From positions 17,529,131-17,593,130 of the forward strand of contig JABBOT010000005.1 in assembly GCA_016165875.1 (NCBI GenBank): a stretch of DNA of 64,000 bases, read 5' to 3'. The notes beneath the pieces are model-generated. The model saw only the letters and a program-made list of their open reading frames with translations. It made no database searches and was not told the origin of the DNA. This DNA comes from Acanthopleura granulata. Lineage: Eukaryota; Mollusca; Polyplacophora; Chitonida; Chitonidae. This document shows positions 1 through 13,000 of the stretch, piece after piece (position 1 is the first letter of the stretch; every line of letters starts with the position of its first letter). The translations under genes were made by a program, and so were the position numbers.

Positions 1-520
1 TCTCTGTTACTGTCTGCACTGTCATCACGAGGGGTACTCCTAGACAGTGCCACACCTACCAACCGGAAACACATTTCTCCTGTAACAAGTTTCTGTCCTT
101 TTTTCCGCACCATTAACATTTATTTAACTTGACTGACTACTGGTTATTCAACTTGGTTCCAACATGTCCAAAATGAATTTTTGTCCGCACAAAGAGCTGT
201 ACAAGCGTCGTTGACCAATCCCGGTCAAGGTTCTAGGAGAAAAAGAACAGCCAAAAAATCCCTGTCAAAGGCTTGGACTGCACCTGCGTCACAGGTGAAC
301 CTTAATTATAAACAGATGCACAGCTAGATTGACAGACACAGGGACAGATTAATGATGCAAAATACTATGCCCGTCTTCACCAAAGTGAAGGGATAATAAT
401 TCCCTCTATAAAACAGGTTAACCTCTTTTGTTGATGCCATTTAGACAAAACGAACAAGCATAACGAGTAAATAACCAGTAAATTGTTGTCCATGACAAGG
501 AAAAAGAGGTCAAGCCTCAC

Positions 521-1043
521 CTGTGAATGGTGTAGTAGCGGCAGTCACACCTCCAGTGCACACCAGCAGGCCATGGTTCCCTGATATCGTGTCGTACGTC
601 ACGAACATCTTACTGCTGCCCCTGGCTCCGTGCTTCAGCCTATTGGCTGCCATCACAGCCACCACCCCAAGCCTGAATGTTAGCAGGGGGTGGCGCTTGG
701 AGCACAGCTTCCCGTTCCCTGGGCCAGACTTCTGAACCAGGTCCCCCTCCCCGAATTCTGCACTCAGGGCATTCACCATTTCCTGCACCTGGATTTTGTA
801 TGCGTAGAAGTTGAAGAGCTCCTCCTCGAGGACCCTCCTCTCAGCGGCGAGCGCATTTGCGCGTGCATACAGGGGGTAGAGGGCGCCACAGAGCAGGCTG
901 AGGGTGATGTGTAGGCCAGTGTTGTCCTGTTGGACCTGGGCCAGTCGGGTTCTCAGCTCCACGCATTCTGACTCCAGCCCCTGGCGGAGGCTCCCGGACA
1001 TCCGCACCTTCTCCCACGCCTCGTCAGCTATCACCTGGCTCTT
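521..1043 (-). other. CCDC171: CCDC171 exon 20, long conserved exon with non-coiled segment
   Basis: This 523-nt exon (acceptor CACAG before 1043, donor GTGAGG after 521) encodes about residues 721-894. It starts as coiled coil (KSQVIADEAWEKVRM), then carries LSLLCGALYPLYARANAL, followed by GVVAVMAANRLKHG and GLLVCTGG. These match the most conserved, least coiled part of vertebrate CCDC171 as I remember it (GALYPLYSR, VIAVLAANRLK and LVCTGE). It is the strongest single piece of evidence for the gene's identity. The reading frame leaves the exon in phase 1, and the following exon is not in the window. Confidence 0.9.
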
Positions 1044-4000
1044 CTGTGAAGTACAACAGCCAAAAATATCCATGGAAATATCATCGCATTTCACAGACCT
1101 AAAACACCTCAGTAACTAACACTGTTTGACAAAAATTTTCATACATGACTAAGTAAATCATTTAGGCTCATTCTGAGGTTCTATACATGTCAGAAAGGCA
1201 TTCTGAAGTTTGTCTGGAATGTGGGATAATATCCTACTAAGGAAATTTAAGTTTCAGCAGCCAAAAGTAATATTTTACAAGTTTTACTTGCCTCTTAAAT
1301 ATAAAATTTTCAGTTAAATACAAGTGCCTAATATTTTGACATTTACACCTGGCTATAGACACCACAGAACTTATCTTTAGAATTTGACCCCTTCTGTATG
1401 TCAGAGATCAGCTGGCTGTAGTGAGTGTAAAACATACCTTTGACGCTTTCTGTATGTCAGAGGTCATAAGGTTTTAGTGAGTGTGGAACATACCTTTGAC
1501 CTGTTCTGCATGTCAGAGATCAGCCAGCTGTAGTGAGTGTGGAACGCATCTTTGACCTGTTCTCTATGTCAGAGAGTCAGTGAATGTGGAACATATCTAT
1601 GATCTGTTTTGTATGTCAGAGATCAGCCGGCTGTACAGGGTGTGGAACGTACCTTTGACCTGTTCTCTATGTAAGAGATCAGCTGGCTGTAGTGGGTGTG
1701 GAACGTCACTTTGACCTGTTGTGCATGTCAGAAATCAGCTGGCTGTAGCGAGTGTGGAATGTTCCGTTGACCTGTTCTGTATGTAAGAGACTAGCTGGCT
1801 GTAGTCAGTGTAGAATGTCCCGTTGACCTGTACTGTATGTAAGAGATCAGCTGGCTGTAGTGAATGTAGAATGTACCGTTGATCTGTCTTGTACGTCAGA
1901 GATCAGCTGGCTGTAGTGAGTGTGGAATGTTCTGTTGACCTGTTCTGTATGTAAGAGATCAGCTGGCTGTAGTCAGTGTAGAATGTCCTGTTGACCTGTT
2001 CTGTATGTAAGAGATTAGCTGCCTGTACTGAGTGTCAAACGTACCTTTGACCCGTCCTGTGTGTCAGCTGGCTGTAATGAGTGTGGAATGTACCTTTGGC
2101 CTGTTCTGTATGACAGAGATTAGCTGGCCATAGTCAGTGTGGAATGTTCCCCTGACCTGTTCTGCATGTGAGAGATAAGTTGGCTGTAGTGAGTGTGGAA
2201 TGTCCCATTGACCTGTTCTGTATGTCAGAGATCAGCTGGCTGTAGTGAGTGTGGAACATACCTTTGACCTGTTCTGTATGTCAGTGATCAGCTGGCTATA
2301 ATGCGCCTCCAGTTCCTCCTTCTGTTTCAGCCAGGCATGTTCTCGCTCTGTGTTAATGTTGTTCAGCTGGAACACCTGTTCTGTGTGTTCTCTCTCCAGG
2401 CTAAGCAGAACCTCTTCTTTACTCTGCAGTATCTCCTCTAGCTGAGCAACCTGCCAACCAGAAAATCTCAGAGTGAACTGTACACTGGTTCAGACTCATA
2501 GCTTTTCTTATGAGTGAAGAAGTGAGCTTTCCTTATGAGTGAAGAAGTGAGATTTCTGTATGAGTGAAGAAGTGAGCTTTCTGTATGAGTGAAGAAGTGA
2601 GCTTTCCTTATGAGTGAAGAAGTGAGATTTCCTTATGAGTGAAGAAGTGAGATTTCCTTATGAGTGAAGAAGTGAGATTTCTGTATGAGTGAAGAAGAAT
2701 ATGTGAATGAAAAAGCATGTTCTCAGTATGCCTGAAGACACCTCCAAGAATTGTGTTTTTCTCACCTATTGTTTAGTGAAGTGTGCATCCTATATGAGTG
2801 AAGATACATGTACCTCTTCCTTTGCAAGGAGTTGCATATCCTCCCAGGTGTACATGTATTTGTGTTTTTCTCGCCTGTTGTTTATGGCAGTGTGCCTGCT
2901 GTACAAATGAAGACATCTCTTCCTTGACCAGGGGTGAACTAACCGGCCAGGTGTATTTGTGTTTTTCTTACCTGTTGTTTATGGAAGTGTGCCTGTTGTA
3001 TGAGTGAAGACACCTCTTCCATTACCAGGGGTGACATATCCTGCCAGGTGTATTGTGGGAATGGTTTCTCTGTGAAGGATGGCATTACTCGCCCCGATAA
3101 CAGCCGCTGATACAGGCTATGAAGGTACATCATCTTCTCCTGTAACAACACATAAGCCCTGTTATGATCAATAAACTCTTTCCCAATACACAATTCCTGT
3201 TATTAACATGAATTCTGAGAGTATTGCAATAGCCATACAAGTAAACACCCTAGACTGGCTTGAGCCATCAGAATAACATCTGTGTCAAAGCCCATGATAG
3301 AACAAAAACGAACACAATTTTCTTAAAAATGGACAAAACGACTCCAAAACTCAAAATCAGTCTGTAATTCATCTTAGTGAAGCCAAAAAAATTGTTACTA
3401 AATTAATGATAAAAATATCAATTTACCTCATTTTCTGCTCTATGTTTCTGTGTTACCACCATCAGCTGAGGATAAAACAAATCATGACATACATTAAACA
3501 ACAGAGTTTGCCCCATAATTCAACATAAGAATAAGTTGACTTAAGCTTTATTTAATAATTTAAATATTTACTTTTGGTTGGCATTAAAAGTCATCAGTGT
3601 TATTGAATCCTTATTAAGGGGGCTAGACTTCCTTCTCCCATAAACAGCAGAAACACTGAAGAGCTTCGTTTTAACGAAAGCTCTGGGGCAAGCATGTCAC
3701 ACAATCAAACATGGCTCCCCGAGTGGTTCAGATGCAGCTTTGATTTATTTATTTATTTATTTGATTGGTGTTTTACGCCATACTCAAGAATATTTCACTT
3801 ATACGACGGTGGCCAACATTATGGTGAGAGGAAACCGAGCAGAGCCCGCGAGAAACCCTCCACCATCTGCAGGCTGCTGGCAGACCTTCTCACATATGGC
3901 CAGACAGGAAGCCAGGATGCAGTTTTGATTCAGTATGTTTGTCAGGTATCTGAGGAGGTGTGGGTGGTTTCCCTGGGGTGGTTTCCCTGGGTTAGGCATG

Positions 4001-7000
4001 GTTGATTACAACAATCAAATCAATACTTTCCAAAACCAAGGAAATAATTTCAGGACAAGATAGTCAAATAATATAATAATTATACAATATAGCCCATATG
4101 AAGGTTGTATAGAATGAATTATGGTTTTACATCAGCAGTATTTCAACTATATCTTGGCAACACGGTGGACAGAGGTTTAACCCTTCACTGAGAGGTGCCA
4201 TCTATGAAGAAAAAATATCAGATACATTTTTAAAGGAATTTTAACTTCATCAATAACTCCAGTTACCTCTTCCCGTAAACCATATGGCTGTAATATAAGG
4301 TAAATCCACAGCATTAAAGCTCAAAAACACATAAACTATATCATCCCAGGGGAGCATGAGGAACCCAACCATCAATGCCTCAGGAACTATAAACTGGCCA
4401 AGGGATACTGCACAGACATTTGACCAACTGACCTCCTCTGACAGCTCCTGAGCACGGACTATATCCTTGTCCCTGTCCCTGGAGGTACTGTGCAGGTCTA
4501 GCTTCATCCTGGCTAGCAGCGTCTCTAGGTCAGTGTAGTCACTCCGCACTCGCATCAACTCACGGGACGCTTTCGCAAAGTTCTTCTCTGTGTCCTAAAC
4601 AACCAAGGCTGACTGGGTTATTGGATTTCATTCACTGATGTTTACTTTGTTTTCAACCTCTGACCTTTCGAACCCATTTGTTATGCTTTGATATTTCTCA
4701 TTAACTTGTCCTGTCAAGATTACTTGAGTTTTCCATAAGGTTTATCAATTTGGCAACTACTTGTTCCTTCAAACATAAGGAGACTTTATCTCATGAAGTG
4801 AAAATGACACTGAAGTGTACAAGTTCAGGCAGGCTTTTTTTTCTATAGTATTAAACAAATCTGAGGTTATGTTATAATTATTTTTTTTTTACCTAAGTAA
4901 CGCATATACATATATTCACCATGACTGTTTCTCTTATAACTGCTTGAAACAGTCAAACAGAAAGGCATTCCATACCTCCATGGCTTTATCTTTTGATGTA
5001 ATCGATGCCTTAAGAGAGCTGATTTCCTTTGTCAGCTTCTCTGAGTGAGCTTTTGCTTTCTTTGCCTGAGACACAAAAAACAAGGGTATGTAGTGCTTTA
5101 GTACACAGAAACTGGGAACTGTGTGACCCTTCTAAATACAGCTAGAAGATTCAAGCTTTCTCAGATAATTGCTCTGCCTATAAACAATACATGTAAAACT
5201 TGTTTTTCTTTATTACTTGATCCCACTGATAAAATATAACGCCATCACAAAGTTTAAATTACTGATGTCAAAACCAAAAGGATAGCTGGTTCACACGTTA
5301 AATCTCCCATAGAAAGAAGAACTGATTTTAACATTACAGTCACCCTGACCTTAATGATCTTATAACATTATCCGTCAACTCAGCCTGTCTATACAAAAGT
5401 GTATGGTCTACACAGTAACACACTAAACAAAAAAAAACTCTTTTCTTTGTTAGTTGACTTCTTTGACAGATTACTCTCTTTAAGGAACCAACAGTTTACA
5501 AGAGTTATGAAACAGATTTAATAAGTTTCCCAAAATGCTTATCACACCGCCTGCCTCTATGACCACCCACCTCTTCTGCAGCTTTATCCAGTTGTTTCCT
5601 GTTCTCCATAAGGATATGACAGAGACTCTCCAGCACAGCCGATGGTGTCTGCAGTTTGCTACTCTCCTTCTTCACATCACTTCTCCGTACCTCTAAACAT
5701 ATTTATTTAGATACCATGTAATTAACATGAAAAAGGGAAATGTAAGAAGATTTCCTTCGAAGATGACGCCAATAACTTGATTTATGTGCCAAGCAGGGCA
5801 AGAAGAGAACGTATGCGCTCCATCAGATAAATGACAGAGCTCCCCCAGTAAACTCTTCGTCAAGTGGGTCTGATTTGGAATTGAACGATTACTAAGCAGT
5901 CAATGTCATCTTTGATGAGAATCCATTTGATGACTCAGCCAACATGCTTTCATAAAAGTAGAATAAAATGGATGTAAATCTGAATACTGAAGTAATGTTT
6001 AGTAATATTCTACATTTCGGGGCACTAAGATGTCACTATCAGGAATTTACCGCTATCAAGAATGTACAGGCTTATACACATACAAGGTAGGAAAGGTAGA
6101 CGGAGAGAGAAGTGAATAATACATTTGCTGACATACAAAGAATTTTACAACTAACATGCATGTCAAATCAGAACACAGATAAGGTATGCAGCTGAGGTGA
6201 AGGCAGGAATGTATGTAAAGGTATAATTTTCAAGCTAGCAAACAACTGGCATATATTTACTTTTCTTCTTGCCACTGGCCTCCTCGGCCTGGAAGGTATT
6301 CACCAGAAGCTCCATCTCCCTCATGCTGCCGCTGTATGTTTCCTCCAGGTAAATTTGACGCTTTTTAGCCTGAAAACATCCGATGTCTGCATTAAGTACA
6401 TGTATCATACAATGTGGACAGTATGTACATGTATCCCACAATGTCTGATGGATGTACATGTATCACACAATGTCGACAGTATGTACATGTATCACACAAT
6501 GTCGACAGTATGTACATGTATCACACAATGTCGACAGTATGTACATGTATCACACAATGTCGACAGCATGTACATGTATCACACAATGTCAACAGCATGT
6601 ACATGTATCATACAATGTGGGCAGTATATACATGTATCACACAGTCTGATGGATGTACACGTATCACACAATGTCGACAGTATGTACATGAACCACACAA
6701 TGTTGACAGTATGTACATGTATCACACAATGTCGACAGTATCTACATGTATCACATAATGTCTGCAGTATGTACATGTATCACACAATGTGGGCAGTATT
6801 TACATGTATCACACAATGTCTCAAGGATGTACATGTATCACACAATGTCGACAGTATGTACATGTATCACACAATGTGGGGATTATGTGCATGTATCACA
6901 CAATGTCTCAAGGATGTAAATGTATCACACAAGGTCTGCAGTACGTGCATGTATCACACAATGTGGTCAGTATGTACATGTATCACACAATGTGGGCAGT

Positions 7001-10000
7001 ATATACATGTATCACACAATGTGGGGAGTATGTACATGTATCACACAATGTCTCAAAGATGTACATGTATCACACAATGTCAACAGTATGTACATGTATC
7101 ACACAATGTCTGCAGTATGCACATGTATCACACAATGTCTCAAAGATGTACATGTATCACACAATGTGGGCAGTATGTACATGTATCACACAATGTCTGA
7201 AGGATGTACATGCATAACACAATATCAGCAGTATGTACATGTAACACAAAGGTAAATTTGACACTTCTTAGTCTTTCCCATCTTCTAGCGATGACACACC
7301 AAAATATCACTGTAATTTAATCAATGTAGAACTTTGTCAGAAAACCAGGAAAAAGCTCCAAATAAAATAAACGACTGGCATCAACAATTTCTTCCACATA
7401 TAAATAAGCTGTATCTGACAAGGGTCAACAAATAGAGTACATGTACTTGTTTAATGCTTTCCTATGACAAGTTCATTCCTACCTTAGCTAGTTCATCTTT
7501 GAGCTCACTGAAATTTTTCTGGTGGATCTCCAACTGTTTGGACAGACTCTGGATGACTTTCTTCTTGTCATCGAGCTCAGCTGTCAGTTGATACCTGGCC
7601 GAGTCGTGTTCCTTCTCCAGCCTTCAAAACACAGATAACTTACAACTACAACACTGACAGATTAAATGCATTATTCCTCATAATACAATTTTCTTTAGTT
7701 TTCGAATTAAGCTGTTGCACTTTTAAGTTTGCCAAGATTCATTCAACTTTAGCATACATGTACAGGTAGGTCTCAACTTTAGCATACATGTACAGGTAGG
7801 TCTCAACTTTAGCAGACATGTACAGGTAGGTCTCAACTTTAGCATACGTGTACAGGTAGGTCTCAACTTTAGCAGACATGTACAGGTAGGTCTCACCTTT
7901 AGCATCCGTGTACAGGTAGGTCTCAACTTTAGCATACGTGTACAGGTAGGTCTCAACTTTAGCATACGTGTACAGGTAGGTCTCAACTTTAGCAGACATG
8001 TACAGGTAGGTCTCAACTTTAGCAGACATGTACAGGTAGGTCTCACCTTTAGCAGACATGTACAGGTAGGTCTCAACTTTAGCATACATGTACAGGTAGG
8101 TCTCAACTTTAGCATACGTGTACAGGTAGGTCTCAACTTTAGCAGACATGTACAGGTAGGTCTCACCTTTAGCATCCGTGTACAGGTAGGTCTCAACTTT
8201 AGCAGACATGTACAGGTAGGTCTCACCTTTAGCATCCGTGTACAGGTAGGTCTCAACTTTAGCATACGTGTACAGGTAGGTCTCAACTTTAGCATACGTG
8301 TACAGGTAGGTCTCAACTTTAGCAGACATGTACAGGTAGGTCTCAACTTTAGCAGACATGTACAGGTAGGTCTCAACTTTAGCACACGTGTACAGGTAGG
8401 TCTCAACTTTAGCAGACATGTACAGGTAGGTCTCAACTTTAGCACACGTGTACAGGTAGGTCTCAACTTTAGCATCCGTGTACAGGTAGGTCTCAACTTT
8501 AGCACACGTGTACAGGTAGGTCTCAACTTTAGCATACGTGTACAGGTAGGTCTCAACTTTAGCATACGTGTACAGGTAGGTCTCAACTTTAGCATACATG
8601 TACAGGTAGGTCTCAACTTTAGCATACGTGTACAGGTAGGTCTCAACTTTAGCAGACATGTACAGGTAGGTCTCAACTTTAGCACACGTGTACAGGTAGG
8701 TCTCAACTTTAGCATCCGTGTACAGGTAGGTCTCAACTTTAGCATATGTGTAAAGGTAGGTCTCAACTTTAGCATACATGTACAGGTAGGTCTCAACTTT
8801 AGCAGACATGTACAGGTAGGTCTCAATTTTATGATCAGAATTTTTCATAAAATTTAAACAATAAACCTCAGCAAACCTTTCTAAGATCAACAGAACTGAA
8901 TCAAGAAAATGCACCTTGCCATGGAAGAAATTTCAGACCACAAACAGTACTCCATTATCCTGCATCATTCTTATATGTTTACAGATACTGGGTATATATG
9001 TCACCCTTCAGCATCATATGTGGGAACAAAAGAGTATCTCAATTCAATCTATGAGGGACACCCATTAAATTACAGTAAGTCCCAAACCTACATACTTTTC
9101 ATATCTTTCACGGCCTTCCTTTAGCAACTTCTTCTGCTCCTCATAACAATTCTGTAATTCTCTGTCGGAAATAAACAAGAACGGCATTTACTAGGCAAGA
9201 AAACAATAACAACAACAATGTCCTTTCTCTGACTTTTTTAAAATTGGCACAATTTTTAGATTAACAAAAGAACATTTAGGTTATCTGATGAACATTAAAA
9301 CTCTGGAGACAGAGAGTACAATTATTGTTAACTTGCATTTATAGGCGAAAGCTTGACTATCAAGTTGGAATGACAATGCAAATGTAGTTTTTATCATGTC
9401 TGAGGCTCCTTATGATTCCTGTTATTTATTTATTTGATTGGTATCTTATGCCACCTTCAGAACCCAGGGGGAAAATTCATGACAATCAGGTTGCTGGCAG
9501 ATGTTCCCATGTACGGCTGGAGAGGAAGCAAGCATGGGCTGGACTTGAACTCACAGCTTTCATACCCAAGTCATTATCCTGCACTTGTGCACTAACTCCT
9601 TCGACCCAGTGATATTTTAAGGAAACCTAGTTAAAGGCACAAGTGGGTTTTCCCCTAATCTGATCATGTGCTGAGCATGGGTTTTCCCCCCTTACCTCAT
9701 CTGTAATCCTAGGCTCTCAACTGTCTTGCTGGACTCTATCTGGGCCCCCTTCTCCACCTCTACAGCCCCCTCCAGATCTCGTACACGTAACTGGAAGAGA
9801 AACAAAGACTGTCAACAACTAATACTAGGTGATTTGCCACTGTCCAATTCCTATAGCTCTCTCAGGTTAATCCACCAGGCATAGCACAGTTACTCACAAA
9901 TGCAATAAAATTCTAATATTTAAAGGTATGGAGTTAATTTCTCGTTCTTAAAGTCCTCAATCACATATTTTTTCACATGTATTTGAGACTAGACTTTACA

Positions 10001-13000
10001 AGTATATACATGGATATATTTATCATATATACATATTCATGATGAAAATAGAGTACAATCTGTCATGAGTTCCTCTAGTTTAGGGGCAAATTGCCAGTCA
10101 TTTCTGACTTAAATCATAATTTTGTAACTTCTCACTCTGTTTAGTTTTGGTACTGGGAGCCAACATGCTGACCAATGTCCACTATGGCAACACTGAAGAG
10201 GGGGGTTATAGTTTTAAATTTCTACGACCCAAAAATCAGCTTGAAAATTGTATTTCAACATTTCACTGAAGTCAGAAATGGCTTTGTGGAATGGGGCCAC
10301 AAATAATACAAAACAGAAGCTGACTTCTGAAACTCCATGCTTTGGTAAACCATTTAATTGGGCACAATCATGTGTCATATTCCACGAAAATAAAAATACA
10401 GCAGAAGACCAATGAGCTGGTTAAACCTGCAAAGCACACCTGAGTAATTTCTGAGTTAAACTTGCTCTCCAGGTGAGCTGCTCTCTCAGCCTCAATCATC
10501 CCCTCCAGGGATTTGATCTTCTTCACGGCAATCTGGAACACAATTCAATGTTTTAAAGCTGATTATAACTTTACATACAAAGACAATTCATTTACAGGTA
10601 GTGCACTGTTAACTGAACATAGCACCAAGGCTTGTCGGAAAAGTTTATGTACATTAATTTTTCTAATTGAAGGACAGATATTAGTAGTGCTGACAGCTGA
10701 AAATTACATTTCTCTACCAGTTTTCGGGGGGAAAAGTAGAGGTGTGGAAATGCTGATCATGAGATGGACTAACCATGTCATAAAAGATACACTATGTACT
10801 CCTAGATACTGGCTAAAAAGATCGGCCCTGAGGTCCCAAAACTTAGAAGAAATATGGTAAATGCAGGTGTTTAGTATTGTGGATCTGTTACCAAATAAAA
10901 CAAACTGACAATATTGTGAAGTAAAAAGGAATCCTTACATCAGACATTTACATAATTACAAAATGTATCAAACACTCTTACAGCCAACTCTTTCTTGGTT
11001 TGTTCTCCTCTCTCCTTGGCATACTCCAGCTCCGTGGTAGTGCGTCGCAGAAGCCCAATGTGGTTTTGTCGTTCAGCTGAAATAGACGAAAGCATACAAA
11101 TTTTGAAACCGTATTTCAGCAGCTTAAATTCAAAATATCCAGCAAACGTTACACCAGGACGAACATGCTCCAGTTTAAGCTTGTAGGATTCAAAACTGTA
11201 ACTTGGATTTTCTAAAATAAACACAAAACAAATGTCTGATCTTACTTTTTACGTACACGCATTTTCATTGAAACACCAATCTGCACATTATTAATATCAC
11301 ATTGGCATTACGGTTTACTTGAACAACATTCCAGCATAAATGGGGCCGAATTACAATTTAGATCGCGCATCAGCTGATAATACACAGCTGATCCTTCACA
11401 GTGGCAGAGTGTCCGGCAAAAACAAAAGAAGCATGTCACTAAAGGGACAAAACTCTGCGTTTTCAAGTGGATGGGGCTTGCATGTACTTTCTCTTTGTGT
11501 AAGTCCCTTGTTTGCAGCTGTCTTCATTGTTATCGCAAGAAAATTCCACATATATCCACTTCATATATACATTCTGGTATGTACACGTAGGTATACATAC
11601 AGCATAAAAACAAACTCACTTTCTGCATCTTGCAATCTGTCACTCAACTCTGATATAGCACTGAAAGAGACATATGCATACACTGAGCGAACATTGTTGA
11701 CATACCATCCATACGAACAAAGCTTCTCCATACATGTAAACAGAGGTATTTCAACAAATCCACAAGTATTTATCATCAAAATTCATTACATGGCATGACT
11801 CACTTGTCATGGAGAAACTCGTCATGTCATAGACGCAATATCTTGGCAACTGGAAAGGGTGGAGGATTTTGTGGCTCGTTCATTTGGATAAAAATTTTCC
11901 CTCCCATAGAACATCAAAGTTATCAAAAATGTGTTAAACAGACTCAGATTCTACTGATGACTAATACTAAAATAATGGACCCTAATATCCATTTGGATTC
12001 TACATAAAAACAAGACATTTCCAGTCATATGGCATCAGAACTCACCGGTCATTTTCCTGTAGGACATGTTCTAATTTGTCCCTGTCAGCACGCAGCACTT
12101 CCTTTTCTGTCTGGCACTTTGCTAACAACTCCTCCTGCAAAACAAACCCAGTAAAGATGAATGCAATCAATACTGTATGTCTGTATCTACGGTTGGCTCT
12201 TCAAACGTTAATTTGACATCCTTAAATCCCAATTCCTGTCTTAACAGAATGCATTGCGACAGTAATGTAATCTGGAATATATAGCCTGATATTTGGAAAT
12301 AAAGATTTACACAGAACAAATCAATAATATGGTGACCTGACTTACGGGTGGAGAAATCACTGTACCACATCAGCTGTATGACAAACCTGCTAACTTACAG
12401 ATGCATCCGAACATGCAACATCACTGGTTAAGGTTTGGCAGAAGCTGTTAGAGCTCTCAGACATAATCAGCAATACATATGTCACCACCAAGCATTTGAT
12501 GCGCTTGTTCAACATGGTATTCGATGCCATTTCACGGAAAAAACGGTTATTTATAAGCCAGATAGCGGATTCAAGTTGCACATAATAGCACATGAGCAGA
12601 ACGCACCATACGGCAGACAAACAAAAGCACCTGGCCATTCATGTCTATCTCTTAATATTACAGACTTCTGCAACAGCCCGGTGTAGAGCTCAGTTCTAAT
12701 TTTTTTCTGTGTTTTTCACAGACTTTTCCACTTCAAACAGCCCTAGAGCCCACGCTTAGTCTCAAATGTAACGCACACACGTAAAACACACGAAATAGGC
12801 TGAATTGTGTGTGACTGCCTACGATTACAATGCCTTCAACACAGCCACGAGAGTCTGCTTATTTACCAGCGAAGGAAGTCGCGACATGCGCCGTTGACAT
12901 AGCTGTCTGGCTTATCTGTAGACTTAATTTAAACAAGCAGTAGAAGTAAAAACTGAGCAGAAAAAAAAAATAAAAAATAAAAAAGATCTTCCAGGTCTTA

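Noticed and set aside
6355..7255. Long plus-strand ORFs with YMYHTM or CTCITQC-type repeats
   Set aside because: Artefacts of the 29-bp array. Frames stay open only because the unit lacks stops; no exon signals and the wrong strand for CCDC171.
7741..8820. CRISPR-like array (36 regular 30-bp units)
   Set aside because: Units are directly adjacent with no spacers, and the context is an intron of an animal gene. It is a minisatellite.
7723..8914. 367- and 391-codon minus ORFs of decapeptide repeats as a repeat protein or CCDC171 exon
   Set aside because: Unit length divisible by 3 explains the open frames. Exons 11 and 12 join in phase and align without gap to vertebrate CCDC171, leaving no room for it.
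11340..11798. 152-codon plus ORF overlapping CCDC171 introns and exon 7
   Set aside because: Antisense to a conserved exon, no recognisable domain, AT-rich composition like the introns around it.
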